A stretch of DNA of 64,000 bases from Varibaculum cambriense (GCF_002848005.1 NZ_PKHX01000001.1:438407-502406), one strand, 5' to 3'. Counted from the stretch's first letter, positions 25,471-34,012 are shown. Numbers and translations: made by a program. The notes: generated by a model not told the origin, from the sequence alone.

Positions 25471-26688
25471 ATGACTACTGTTACTGATTTGTATACCCGG
25501 CGTGCCCAAACCTGGAATAAGGCTAAGAAGTTTCTAGATGAGCGGCGCGATAGCGAGACTGGCTGTCTAAACGCCGAGGATGACGCTACTTACGCCAAAA
25601 TGGAGGCCGAGATTGAAGCCCTTAGCGGCGAGATTGCTCGATGTGAGCGAGCCGAACGCCTAGAAAACACTCTTGCCAAGGCGACCTGTAATCCCATCAC
25701 TTCCGCTCCTGGAAGCGCCATGGGCGAAGACAGTAAGGTCAAGCCTGCCCGTGCTAGCACTTCCTACAAGCGGGCGTTTTGGGATGCGATGCGGCTTAAC
25801 ACCTCCCCTATGGAAGTAAGGAATGCGCTAAGTGAGGGGGTGGATTCTGAGGGCGGATACCTAGTGCCTGACGAGTTCGAACGCACCCTAGTGCAGTCTT
25901 TGGCCGACCAAAACATCATGCGTACCCTCGCCAAGGTTATTCAGACCACTAGCGGGGATCGTAAAATCCCTGTCGTGTCTACCCATGGCACCGCCACCTG
26001 GCTGGATGAAGGCAAACCATACAACGAATCCGATGAAGCTTTCACCCAAATCTCTCTGTCGGCGTTCAAGCTGGGTACCTTCCTGAAAATCAGCGAAGAA
26101 CTGCTCAATGATGCAGCGTTTAACGTTGAACAATACCTAGCGAGCGAGTTTGCTCGTCGTATTGGATCTGCTGAAGAAGAAGCGTTCCTGGTTGGCGATG
26201 GTAAAGGTAAACCCACCGGCATTTTCAACCCAACCGGCGGAGCGGAAACTGGCGTGACCAGCGCCAAGCCTACCGACATTAGCGCTGATGAACTCATCGA
26301 TCTGCACTATAGTTTGCGCTCCCCGTACCGGGCGCGTGCGGTGTGGCTGATGAACGATGCAACAGTAAAGACCGTACGCAAGCTCAAGGATGGTAACGGG
26401 CAGTACCTGTGGCAGCCAGCCCTGACTGCTGGAACCCCGGACATGATCCTTGGCCGACCCGTCTACACCAGTGTTTTTGCACCTGAGGTCAAAGCGGGGG
26501 CGCGCACAGTAGCGTTCGGTGACCTCGGTTTTTATTGGATTGCTGACCGGCAAGGCCGCTCCTTCAAACGCTTAAACGAGCTATTTGCAACCACCGGGCA
26601 GATCGGGTTCCTCGCCTCCCAACGCCTAGACGGCAAGCTCGTCTTGCCCGAAGCGATCAAGGTTCTTACCCAGAAAACCGCGGGATAA
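25471..26688 (+). CDS. Major capsid protein (HK97 fold)
   Basis: A 405-residue HK97-fold major capsid protein. An N-terminal charged coiled-coil delta domain (about 1-100; DDATYAKMEAEIEALSGEIAR) precedes the mature shell part, starting near SEGVDSEGGYLVPDEFE, with LAKVIQTTSGDRKIPVV, LKISEELLNDAAFNVEQYLA and the A-domain end IGFLASQRLDGKLVLPEAIKVL. The delta domain is presumably removed by the protease encoded in front. GAGAGGAA precedes the start. Family call is secure. Confidence 0.95.
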   Translation: MTTVTDLYTRRAQTWNKAKKFLDERRDSETGCLNAEDDATYAKMEAEIEALSGEIARCERAERLENTLAKATCNPITSAPGSAMGEDSKVKPARASTSYKRAFWDAMRLNTSPMEVRNALSEGVDSEGGYLVPDEFERTLVQSLADQNIMRTLAKVIQTTSGDRKIPVVSTHGTATWLDEGKPYNESDEAFTQISLSAFKLGTFLKISEELLNDAAFNVEQYLASEFARRIGSAEEEAFLVGDGKGKPTGIFNPTGGAETGVTSAKPTDISADELIDLHYSLRSPYRARAVWLMNDATVKTVRKLKDGNGQYLWQPALTAGTPDMILGRPVYTSVFAPEVKAGARTVAFGDLGFYWIADRQGRSFKRLNELFATTGQIGFLASQRLDGKLVLPEAIKVLTQKTAG

Positions 26689-26717
26689 ACCAAGCAAATA
26701 GTTAGGAGGTGGCAGCC

Positions 26718-27035
26718 ATGAAAACAGACGAACTCATGGCTTTAGTCAAGCAGAATCTACTGGTCGACCATAGCGAGGATGATTCTTTGATTGCCTCGTT
26801 TGTTTTGGCTGCCACCTCCTATGCCACCGCTTACCAACATCTGCCCGAGGGCTACTACCAAACGCAGCCCATGTCGCAGGCAACCCGGCAAGGCATTATC
26901 ATGCTCGCCACCCATTTCTACGAATCCAGAGATGGAGCAACCGCCGGGTTTTGGGCAGACAAAACCGATGCTGCCCGCGCCGTGTGGAACGCAGTAAACA
27001 CCCTGCTACGCCTGGATCGGGACTGGAAAATCTAA
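26718..27035 (+). CDS. Head-tail connector protein (gp6-like)
   Basis: A 105-residue helical protein beginning MKTDELMALVKQNLLVDHSEDDSLIASFV, with ATRQGIIMLATHFYESRD, typical of HK97 gp6-like connectors that form a ring under the portal. The ATG at 26718 is preferred: AGGAGG ends 9 bases before it, whereas an upstream GTG at 26709 would touch the ribosome site. It is the first of four small head-completion and tail-joining genes. Confidence 0.85.
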   Translation: MKTDELMALVKQNLLVDHSEDDSLIASFVLAATSYATAYQHLPEGYYQTQPMSQATRQGIIMLATHFYESRDGATAGFWADKTDAARAVWNAVNTLLRLDRDWKI

Positions 27036-27050
27036 AGAAAGGCGCGCTCT

Positions 27051-27383
27051 ATGGCAACGCTTGGAAAAATGAGTGAGCACATCGACCTGATACAGCCAAT
27101 GGTTACCAAAGACGCTGCCGGGTTCGCCACGACTGGTGATGAGGTTATTGCTTCGGTGCGCGCATATATGGAGGTGCGCCATGCTTCACCGGCTTGGGTT
27201 AACCGCGCCGCCTACACCAAAGCAGACCTGTTATTTAGGATCCGAGCAATACCCGGCGTAAAAATAACCGAGGCGATGCAAATCAGCTCCGCGCGTGGCA
27301 GGTGCGTTATTGATGCTGTTGAACCTATCGGCCGCTATGTCGAGATTTTAGCTCACCGCACCGAAGCAGAAGGAGCACCCTGA
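27051..27383 (+). CDS. Head-tail adaptor / stopper protein
   Basis: A 110-residue beta-rich protein of the SPP1 gp16/HK97 head-closure type (MSEHIDLIQPMVTKDAAGFATTGDEVIASVRAYME begins the domain). It likely plugs the connector after packaging. GAAAGG precedes the ATG; the stop overlaps the next start by 1 base, consistent with the standard head-completion cluster. Confidence 0.78.
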   Translation: MATLGKMSEHIDLIQPMVTKDAAGFATTGDEVIASVRAYMEVRHASPAWVNRAAYTKADLLFRIRAIPGVKITEAMQISSARGRCVIDAVEPIGRYVEILAHRTEAEGAP

Positions 27384-27820
27384 TGGCTCGCGTACAAATC
27401 AAGCTTCCCAACGATTTCATTGACGCACTCGACTCAGCCAGCAACATTCTTGATAACTCCGCTGAGCAAGTACTTAAAGCCGGGGCTAACATAGTGGAGC
27501 CGCGTATGCGTTCTAACCTTTGTGCAGCAATCGGTTCGAATACAAAACAGCCCACCCGCTCTACCGGTCAGCTCGCCAAAGCGCTAGGAACCGCGCCAGT
27601 AAAAGTCAATAGCCGAGGAGACTACAACGTCAAAGTTGGTTTCGCCGAGAACCGAGACGATGGTAGAGCTAACGCACTAATCGCTAACGTTCTTGAACAC
27701 GGGCGCTCCAACCAGCCCGCTAGACCCTTCCTAGCCCCCACGCGTTCACAAACCAAGCGAGCCGCAATCACCGCAATGAAACGAACCCTAGCCGCGCGAA
27801 TCGAACAGGTGAAACCATGA
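27383..27820 (+). CDS. HK97 gp10-like tail-joining component
   Basis: A 145-residue protein of the HK97-gp10 family: an N-terminal helix (LPNDFIDALDSASNILD), AGANIVEPRMRSNL, TGQLAKALGTAPVKVN and a C-terminal helix AIEHA-like segment (ITAMKRTLAARIEQVK) with ANVLEHGRSNQPARPFLAP, the family's hallmark end. It helps join head and tail. It overlaps the following gene by 4 bases. Confidence 0.83.
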   Translation: MARVQIKLPNDFIDALDSASNILDNSAEQVLKAGANIVEPRMRSNLCAAIGSNTKQPTRSTGQLAKALGTAPVKVNSRGDYNVKVGFAENRDDGRANALIANVLEHGRSNQPARPFLAPTRSQTKRAAITAMKRTLAARIEQVKP

Positions 27821-28161
27821 GCGGGCTTTTAGAAAACCTAAGCCACATCGCTAAACAACTTGGGCTCGCCTATGCAGTCAGCTGCTACACCGATTCCCCA
27901 GCCCCAGACACGTATCTAGTGTTCACCCCGTTAACAGATTCTTTCGAGATCTTCGCCGACAACGCCCCAGGCGTCGAAATAGAAGAAGCCCGAATCAGCC
28001 TGTTCACGAAAACCAACTACTTAGCTCTAAGAGACCAGATCACGAAAGCTCTAATTAGCGCTCGCCTGGTTATCACAGGCAGGCGCTATATCGGATACGA
28101 GGCGGATACCGGTTTTCACCACTATTCCATCGATGTTTCGAGTTTTAGAGCCTGTCCTTAA
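27817..28161 (+). CDS. Tail completion / terminator protein
   Basis: A 114-residue protein in the place of the tail terminator, with VSCYTDSPAPDTYLVFTPL, EEARISLFTKTNYLALRDQI and YIGYEADTGFHHYSIDVSSF, as in small phage tail-completion proteins that end in a beta strand. Assigned mainly by position between the gp10-like protein and the tail tube. Its stop overlaps the stop of the inverted VanZ gene, marking where cargo was inserted. Confidence 0.7.
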   Translation: MSGLLENLSHIAKQLGLAYAVSCYTDSPAPDTYLVFTPLTDSFEIFADNAPGVEIEEARISLFTKTNYLALRDQITKALISARLVITGRRYIGYEADTGFHHYSIDVSSFRACP

Positions 28162-28670
28162 GAGTTTGCAATGATTAGGAAAGTCAAAAATCCGATGAAC
28201 AAGATCTCCAGGACTAACCCGATGACGTTAATGACTTTTTCGCTCTTTTCAGGCCAGAATCTGGCTAGCAGAGCAAAAACTACTAAGCCAGTAGCGGCTC
28301 CAGCAGTGTTCATTATGACATCGGTGATATCGCTGACCCCAATAGCGAAAACGTACTGAACGACCTCGAATGCCACGCTTGCTAAAAACGGTGGGAGCAA
28401 TTGAATTAACCATGAGCGCCGTTTCAACAACATCCTCATGTACAAGCCAAACGGGATGAAAATAAGGAAGTTGACCACGATCTCATCAAAGAAGTTCGAC
28501 CCGTAAAGATTCGCAGAATCTGTAAATGGGATCAGATTTAAGTAGCGCGCATGCCGCATGTCCAGTATGTCGTCAACGCTGGTGGCGAATTTGAACAGCA
28601 CCATCCACAACAACAAGAGCAGATAAATCCCGAACACCGCATAGGTCAAGCATCGCTTTTTCTCTCTCAT
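28158..28670 (-). CDS. VanZ-family membrane protein, inverted in the tail operon
   Basis: A 170-residue VanZ-like protein with four or five membrane segments and the family's typical pattern: NLIPFTDS near residue 46, EIVVNFLIFIPFGLYMRML, FEVVQYVFAIGVSDITDVIMNTAGAATG. VanZ of enterococci gives low-level teicoplanin resistance; most relatives are uncharacterised. It is tail-to-tail with the tail-completion gene and has AT-richer sequence, so it is a cargo gene read from the lysogen against the late operon. Whether it affects glycopeptide tolerance is unknown. Confidence 0.88.
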   Translation of the reverse strand: MREKKRCLTYAVFGIYLLLLLWMVLFKFATSVDDILDMRHARYLNLIPFTDSANLYGSNFFDEIVVNFLIFIPFGLYMRMLLKRRSWLIQLLPPFLASVAFEVVQYVFAIGVSDITDVIMNTAGAATGLVVFALLARFWPEKSEKVINVIGLVLEILFIGFLTFLIIANS

Positions 28671-28730
28671 TCCCCAATTCTATCTCTCGATGACATCTAA
28701 CGAAAATTACTACCCAAAAGGAGAAACATC

Positions 28731-29342
28731 ATGGCAACTATTGGTTTAGACAAGCTCTACTACGCCACTATCACCGAAGACCCCACCACTGGTGAGGAAA
28801 CCTATGCCACCCCGAAATCCCTCGCCAAAGCCATCAGCGCTGAACTCTCCGTGGAGGTTGCCGAGGCAATCCTTTACGCCGACGACGGGGCATCCGAGAT
28901 CGTTAAAGAATTCAAGTCCGGGACGCTCACCCTAGGTGTCGATGATCTTGGTGCAGAAGCCGCCGCAGCACTCACCGGAGCCACCTTGGATGCCAACGGC
29001 GTGCTCATTAGCGCTAGCGAGGATGGCGGTACACCAGTAGCCATCGGTTTTCGAGCGGCACGTAGTAACGGAAAATACCAGTACTTCTGGCTCTACCGCG
29101 TCAAATTCGCCCTCCCAACCACGACCCTAGCTACCAAGGCCGACAGCATTACCTTCAGCACTCCGTCGATTGAGGGCACGATACTGCGCCGTAACAAGCC
29201 CGACACGCAAGGTCGTCATCCGTGGAAGGCCGAGGTCACCGAAGGCGCAGCCGGAGTCAAGGCAGAGACGATCACTGGCTGGTACAAGCAGGTCTACGAA
29301 CCCGCCGCAGCCTCCACACCTAGCCGAACCAACAGCCACTAA
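28731..29342 (+). CDS. Major tail (tube) protein
   Basis: A 203-residue tail tube protein of the phi13/TP901-like group: MATIGLDKLYYATITEDPTTGEETY start, ISAELSVEVAEAILYADDGA, VKEFKSGTLTLGVDDLG, RSNGKYQYFWLYRVKFALP and TPSIEGTILRR. It polymerises around the tape measure to form the tail tube. AAAAGGAGAAAC precedes the ATG. Assignment by sequence pattern and position is strong. Confidence 0.9.
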   Translation: MATIGLDKLYYATITEDPTTGEETYATPKSLAKAISAELSVEVAEAILYADDGASEIVKEFKSGTLTLGVDDLGAEAAAALTGATLDANGVLISASEDGGTPVAIGFRAARSNGKYQYFWLYRVKFALPTTTLATKADSITFSTPSIEGTILRRNKPDTQGRHPWKAEVTEGAAGVKAETITGWYKQVYEPAAASTPSRTNSH

Positions 29343-29363
29343 AAGAAAAGGGAGACAGTAATC

Positions 29364-29768
29364 ATGGGAAAGAAAACCGCAGCCATCAATACCGCTGATT
29401 CGTCCCGCAGCGCCACCATCACTATAGGTGGCGAGGATTACGAGCTGGTTTTGACAACGCGTGCGACTCGGTTGATTGCGCAGCGCTACGGCGGACTCGA
29501 ACATCTAGGCGAAGCTCTCGAAACATCGGAAGATGTGGACAAGTCGTTGGGTGAGGTGATCTGGCTAATCACACTACTAGCAAACCAGTCAGTACAGATT
29601 CACAACCTCACGCATCCCGATGATCAGAGACCTGAGCTTACTGAGGATGCGGTGGAGTTGCTGACTGTTCCAGCTGACCTGGCCGACTACCGAACCGCCA
29701 TCAGCCAGGCTCTGCAGAAGGGCACTCGTCGGGCTATCACCACCGAGACACCAGCCCCAAAAGACTAA
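29364..29768 (+). CDS. Tail assembly chaperone, short form (gpG-like)
   Basis: A 134-residue chaperone with a beta-start (ATITIGGEDYELVLTTRATRLIAQRYGG) and a helical rest, located between tail tube and tape measure, the fixed place of the lambda gpG/gpGT pair. It should coat the tape measure during tail assembly. Its last codons run over a slippery sequence (see the extended form). GGGAGACAG precedes the start. Confidence 0.85.
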   Translation: MGKKTAAINTADSSRSATITIGGEDYELVLTTRATRLIAQRYGGLEHLGEALETSEDVDKSLGEVIWLITLLANQSVQIHNLTHPDDQRPELTEDAVELLTVPADLADYRTAISQALQKGTRRAITTETPAPKD

Positions 29769-29977
29769 ACCAAGGCAGAATCCTAGACAGCGGTGAGGCG
29801 GCCTTCACCCGCCTGACCTATATCGGCATAGCCCACCTCAACCTCACCCGCACCGAAATAGAGCTGACTGTATTTGGTGAGCTACTCGACCTGGTGGACT
29901 GCTGGCGCATAGAGACCGGACGGGCTGAGCAGAGGCGTGTTTGGTTTATTGATGATGTGATTCCAGCAGGTATCTAG
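29364..29977 (+). CDS. Tail assembly chaperone, -1 frameshift form (gpGT-like)
   Basis: Near the end of the short form the bases C CCA AAA (29756-29762, read in the zero frame) make a perfect X XXY YYZ slippery heptamer. A -1 shift there enters a frame that stays open to TAG 29975-29977 and encodes RILDSGEAAFTRLTYIG, then LTRTEIELTVFGELLDLVD and RRVWFIDDVIPAGI, the usual T-domain size. That frame has no start of its own. The extended product should link chaperone and tube. Shift efficiency is unknown. Confidence 0.8.
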
Positions 29978-30267
29978 GCATTTTGTGTAGCGAGAGTTAT
30001 TTTGAGTCCTAGGGCTTTCATGATTTTCGTGATAGCCGCAAAGGACGGGTTGCCGTCTTTTGATAGTGACTTGTAGAGGGATTCACGGTTGAGTTGAGTT
30101 TCTTTAGCTAGCTGGCTCATGCCGTGTGCCCTTGCAATGTCACGCAAAACCACCTGTACGGTTTTCGTATCACCGTCTTCGAGTGCGATAGCTAGGTAAT
30201 CGTTCATTGCTTCTTGGCTATCGAGATATTTGCTTGCGTCGAACGCTGAAAATGTTACTTCCTTCAT
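29974..30267 (-). CDS. HigA-like antitoxin
   Basis: A 97-residue addiction-module antidote: N-terminal toxin-binding stretch (DASKYLDSQEAMNDYLAIALEDGD) and a C-terminal helix-turn-helix (GMSQLAKETQLNRESLYKSLSKDGNPSFAAITKIMKALG). It should neutralise the toxin encoded in front and repress their promoter. Its start overlaps the toxin stop by 4 bases. Its stop overlaps the stop of the frameshift chaperone, so the pair is wedged tightly between two tail genes. Confidence 0.88.
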   Translation of the reverse strand: MKEVTFSAFDASKYLDSQEAMNDYLAIALEDGDTKTVQVVLRDIARAHGMSQLAKETQLNRESLYKSLSKDGNPSFAAITKIMKALGLKITLATQNA

Positions 30268-30572
30268 GACTGTTCCTCCCTTACCTGTTGTGCGAGCTTT
30301 TGAGCGGTTCGAATATCTTTAGCCTGGCTGGATTTATCTCCTCCGGCCAGCAGGAAAACCGTTACTGCGCCTAGTTGGGTGTAGTACACCCGGTAGCCGG
30401 GCCCGAAATGAAATCTCATCTCGTTAACTTTCTCGCCAACGGGTTTGATGTCTCCAATCATTGTTCCGTGTGCTTCGCATCGGGCTATTGCATGCAAAAT
30501 GCGCCGCTGAGCATGTTTGTCTTTCAGCTCACCTAACCAAGCGTCAAACAAGCTACTGGAAATAATCTCCAC
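30264..30572 (-). CDS. HigB/RelE-like toxin (DUF891-type)
   Basis: A 102-residue toxin of the RelE/HigB superfamily, related to proteins called addiction module killer proteins: FDAWLGELKDKHAQRRILHAIARCEAHG, VNEMRFHFGPGYRVYYTQLG and VFLLAGGDKSSQAKDIRTAQKLA. Relatives cut mRNA on the ribosome. It comes first in the operon, toxin before antitoxin, as in higBA. It is transcribed against the tail genes from its own promoter (30580-30607). Confidence 0.9.
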   Translation of the reverse strand: MEIISSSLFDAWLGELKDKHAQRRILHAIARCEAHGTMIGDIKPVGEKVNEMRFHFGPGYRVYYTQLGAVTVFLLAGGDKSSQAKDIRTAQKLAQQVREEQS

Positions 30573-30579
30573 ACACCTA

Positions 30580-30607
30580 AGTGTAGCCTAAAAGCTACAT
30601 GAGTCAA
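30580..30607 (-). promoter_or_regulatory. Promoter and operator of the toxin-antitoxin pair
   Basis: On the minus strand TTGACT (30602-30607) and TACACT (30580-30585) are 16 bases apart. The spacer contains an inverted repeat, GTAGC/GCTAC (30583-30598), overlapping the -10 box. A repressor bound here would block RNA polymerase, fitting autoregulation by the HigA-like protein. Confidence 0.72.
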
Positions 30608-30624
30608 GAAGGGAAACACCTCTC

Positions 30625-33306
30625 ATGGCCGACTCGTCTTTTGGCCTCAAGATTGGTTTGGAGGGTGAGCGGGAGTTTAAACGCGCGATCACCGACATCA
30701 ACCGCGAAATGCGAGTACTCGGCTCCGAGATGAAGCTGGTCGCTTCCCAGTTCGACAAGAATGACCAATCTGCCGCAGCACTGACCGCCCGCAACCAAGT
30801 GCTGGGGCGTGAGATTGAGGCTCAGCGTTCCAAGGTCGAAACCCTGAGAAGTGCGTTGGAGAATGCTGCTTCTTCGTTTGGGGAGAACGATTCGCGCACG
30901 AAGAATTGGCAGATTCAGCTAAATAACGCCCAAGCCACCTTGAACGGACTAGAGGGAGAACTCAAGGAGAATAATGCTGCGTTAGCGAAGTTTGGTGATG
31001 AGGCTGACGGCGCGGGTGACGATGCTAAGGACGCTGCTAAGGATGCTGGCAGACTTGAGGGTGCGGTTGATGAATTGGGCTCTGAGATGGACGACACCTC
31101 AGGCAAGACCCGCATCTTCGGTGACGTGTTGAAAGCCAACATTGCAGCCGAGGCGATTATTGGTGGGGTTAAGGCTATCGGGCACGCCATCGCAGGTATC
31201 GCTAAAGGCTTCGGGGCGGCAATGAAAGACGGGGTTGAGTACAACGCCCGCATGGAGCAATACACCACATCGTTTACCACGATGCTCGGTGACCAGGCGA
31301 AAGCGCAGAAACTCGTCAACGACCTCAAGCTCGAAGCCGCCCGCACACCGTTTGGTATGGAGGATCTAGCCAAGGCCACCCAAACGTTGATGGGGTTCGG
31401 CATGAGCGCTGAAGAATCCCAGGTACGCCTCAAACAGTTAGGTGATATCAGCCAGGGGGATGCGCAGAAGTTCGAATCCCTCACGTTGGCGTTTGCTCAA
31501 ATGAGCTCTACTGGCAAGCTGACGGGTCAGGATTTGAACCAGATGATTAACGCCGGCTTCAACCCTTTAGAGGAGATTTCCCGTAAGACCGGTAAAAGTA
31601 TCGGTGAGCTTAAAGAAGAGATGGCTAAGGGCGCGATCAGTGCGGATATGGTTGCGGATGCGTTTGCTAGTGCCACAAGTGAGGGTGGCCGATTTTATGG
31701 GGCGATGGATGCCCAATCCAAAACCTTCTCTGGCCAACTAGCTACGCTAAAAGACGGGGTCGATAACCTTAAAGGCTTACTTGCTGGAGGTTTGACCACG
31801 GCTTTGGCTGGCACGGTGATGCCGATGGTTAATGGTTGGGTCGATGAACTCACGGACGCGTTCGAGACCGGTGGCGCACCGGCCTTTATCGACACCCTCG
31901 GAGAGATCTTGAAGGAAGCTCTGGAGTTTATTTCTAGCCAGCTCCCGCAAGTGGTGGATACCGGGATGAGTATCTTAACTGCTTTGTTGGAGGGCATTAT
32001 CGCTGTTCTGCCTTCCTTGGCGGAAACTGCCGTGACGTTGATTGTGGCATTGGTGGAAGCAATTATTGAGGCGCTACCTTCGCTTCTTGAAGCGGCGGTG
32101 CAGATCATCGCCACACTCGTTTCGGGTATTGGTGAGGCGTTGCCGGAGCTGATCCCGGCAGCGGTAGAAATGCTGATGACCATGATCCAAGGACTCATCG
32201 ACAACCTGCCACTAATTCTGGATGCAGCCATGCAGCTCATCACGGGCCTAGCTGAGGGTCTAATCGCAGCGATCCCGGTGTTGATTGAGGCTTTGCCGCA
32301 GATTATTCAGGGTCTGGTGGATTTCCTTGTGGGTGCTATCCCGCAGATCATCCAAACCGGCATACAGTTGCTTACCTCTTTGGTGAGTGCTCTGCCGGAG
32401 ATTATTACCGCTATCATCGCAGCCCTGCCACAGATCATCACCGCAGTGATCAACGGCGTGCTGGGTGCGATCCCGCAACTGATTCAGGCTGGTATTCAGT
32501 TGTTTGTTGCTTTGATTGGTGCGCTACCGCAGATCATTAACACGATTGTCGCGGCCTTACCGCAGATCATTTCTGCTGTGGTATCGGCTATCGGTGGAGC
32601 TATCCCGCAGTTAGTGCAGGCCGGTATCCAGCTATTAACAGCACTGATTGGTGCGCTACCGCAGATTATTGGCACGATTGTCTCGGCTATCCCACAGATC
32701 ATTTCGGGCATTGTTTCTGCGGTGCTTGGTGGTGTGGGCCAGATGATCAATGCTGGGGCCTCCTTGGTGTCTGGTTTGTGGCAGGGCATCCAGTCGCTGG
32801 CGGGCTGGTTGTGGGACAGGGTTTCTAGCTGGGTATCTAGCATTTGGGATGGGATCCTCGGTTTCTTCGGCATCCACAGCCCCTCCAAACAAATGGCGTG
32901 GGTCGGCGACATGCTCGTAGCAGGCCTAGCCGGAGCAATCACTAGTGAGGGCCATAAGGCAGCAGAGGCGGCCACCGACATGGCCAAAGACACCCTCGAT
33001 GCAGTAAGCGAACTTAGCAGTGGCATTGATGTGCCAATCAACATCAACGACACGGACTTGCACCTACCGAATGTAGATCTGGCACCAGCAGCCATTCGAC
33101 ACCCCGATGTCAACCCATCACCAAATGAGGCTTCGCCTGTGGATGTGGAGGGCATCGTCGATACCACTGCGAGGCGGATCCTCGGTGCCTTGGATGTTCA
33201 GGTGGTGCTCAATGATGGGACACTCGTCGGCAAGCTGGCTCCGCGCATCGATGCTCAGCTCTCGCGGCTATCAAGACGCAACAACCTAATCATGGCGGGA
33301 GCGTGA
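30625..33306 (+). CDS. Tail tape measure protein
   Basis: An 893-residue tape measure. N-terminal coiled coil (about 15-150; REFKRAITDINREMRVLGSEM), then the conserved PhageMin tail segment (YNARMEQYTTSFTTML; ARTPFGMEDLAKATQTLMGFG; DLNQMINAGFNPL), then a long hydrophobic part (about 430-730) of repeats built on LPQII and IPQLIQAGIQL, and a WDGILGFFGIHSPSKQMAWVG end segment. Length usually sets tail length; 893 residues predicts a tail of about 130 nm by the common 1.5 angstrom-per-residue rule. No muralytic domain is seen. Confidence 0.93.
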   Translation: MADSSFGLKIGLEGEREFKRAITDINREMRVLGSEMKLVASQFDKNDQSAAALTARNQVLGREIEAQRSKVETLRSALENAASSFGENDSRTKNWQIQLNNAQATLNGLEGELKENNAALAKFGDEADGAGDDAKDAAKDAGRLEGAVDELGSEMDDTSGKTRIFGDVLKANIAAEAIIGGVKAIGHAIAGIAKGFGAAMKDGVEYNARMEQYTTSFTTMLGDQAKAQKLVNDLKLEAARTPFGMEDLAKATQTLMGFGMSAEESQVRLKQLGDISQGDAQKFESLTLAFAQMSSTGKLTGQDLNQMINAGFNPLEEISRKTGKSIGELKEEMAKGAISADMVADAFASATSEGGRFYGAMDAQSKTFSGQLATLKDGVDNLKGLLAGGLTTALAGTVMPMVNGWVDELTDAFETGGAPAFIDTLGEILKEALEFISSQLPQVVDTGMSILTALLEGIIAVLPSLAETAVTLIVALVEAIIEALPSLLEAAVQIIATLVSGIGEALPELIPAAVEMLMTMIQGLIDNLPLILDAAMQLITGLAEGLIAAIPVLIEALPQIIQGLVDFLVGAIPQIIQTGIQLLTSLVSALPEIITAIIAALPQIITAVINGVLGAIPQLIQAGIQLFVALIGALPQIINTIVAALPQIISAVVSAIGGAIPQLVQAGIQLLTALIGALPQIIGTIVSAIPQIISGIVSAVLGGVGQMINAGASLVSGLWQGIQSLAGWLWDRVSSWVSSIWDGILGFFGIHSPSKQMAWVGDMLVAGLAGAITSEGHKAAEAATDMAKDTLDAVSELSSGIDVPININDTDLHLPNVDLAPAAIRHPDVNPSPNEASPVDVEGIVDTTARRILGALDVQVVLNDGTLVGKLAPRIDAQLSRLSRRNNLIMAGA

Positions 33307-33310
33307 GGCG

Positions 33311-33997
33311 ATGTATGGATTTACTCTCGACCATAAGATCTCCTCGAAACAGTTGGGCTTGCGGTTCACCGCACCCGTAGAGATCCCAGCCGCCACACGG
33401 CGGGTAGACGATATCGAGGTGGCAGGTCGCGCCGGTTCTTTAACCCGGTTTGCTGGCTGGGACGATACGGAAATCAGTCTGCCGCTAGCAGTCCAGGGTG
33501 GCGTAGAGGCTTACCGGGCGGTGGCGTTTGCTCTGGCTAATGCTTCGACGGTTGGGTTTAGTGGCGAGCCTGGCTTGTTCAGGTATTTGAAGCACGTCGA
33601 GGTGTCGCCACTGGTTCGTGAGATGGGTTCTTGGGGCATGTTCCAGGCAGAGCTGACATGTGCCCCGTTTACCTATTTGGATGCCGGCCTGAAATCGGCC
33701 ACGCTCAATGCTTCCGGAACCCTACTGAATCCCGGATTGTTGCCTGCTGATCCGGTCATCACTGTGTTTGGTACCGGACAGTTGGAGTTGACGATCAACA
33801 GCACCAAGCATGTGGTGGCATCCCCAGCTGGACAGGTGACACTCGATAGTGCCCGGTTGGTGGGGCACGTGGCTGGTAAAGCCCAAAGCGACGCCCTAAC
33901 CGGTGCCTTCCCACAACTGCAACCTGGTATTAACCAAATCGAGTTCGGTGCTGGGGTCTCGAAGATTGTGGTGCAGCCCAACTGGCGCACCCTATAG
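33311..33997 (+). CDS. Distal tail protein (Dit)
   Basis: A 228-residue Dit protein, the hub between tail tube and tip. N-terminal ring-forming part with RRVDDIEVAGRAGSLTRF and the rest a galectin-like part (LLNPGLLPADPVITVFGTGQLELTI; GINQIEFG). The order tape measure-Dit-tail lysin is universal in siphophages of Gram-positive hosts. It starts 5 bases after the tape measure stop. Confidence 0.88.
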   Translation: MYGFTLDHKISSKQLGLRFTAPVEIPAATRRVDDIEVAGRAGSLTRFAGWDDTEISLPLAVQGGVEAYRAVAFALANASTVGFSGEPGLFRYLKHVEVSPLVREMGSWGMFQAELTCAPFTYLDAGLKSATLNASGTLLNPGLLPADPVITVFGTGQLELTINSTKHVVASPAGQVTLDSARLVGHVAGKAQSDALTGAFPQLQPGINQIEFGAGVSKIVVQPNWRTL

Positions 33998-34012
33998 CAG
34001 AAAGACCTATTG

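Noticed and set aside
31695-32243. Long minus-strand frames of about 180-220 codons under the tape measure gene (also 32496-33167 and 30915-31484)
   Set aside because: They are mirror frames of a repetitive gene with strong codon bias and show Ser/Ala-rich nonsense; no start signals.
32260-32760. Tandem DNA repeats considered as a CRISPR array
   Set aside because: The repeats are protein-level repeats within the tape measure frame, without uniform spacers or identical direct repeats.
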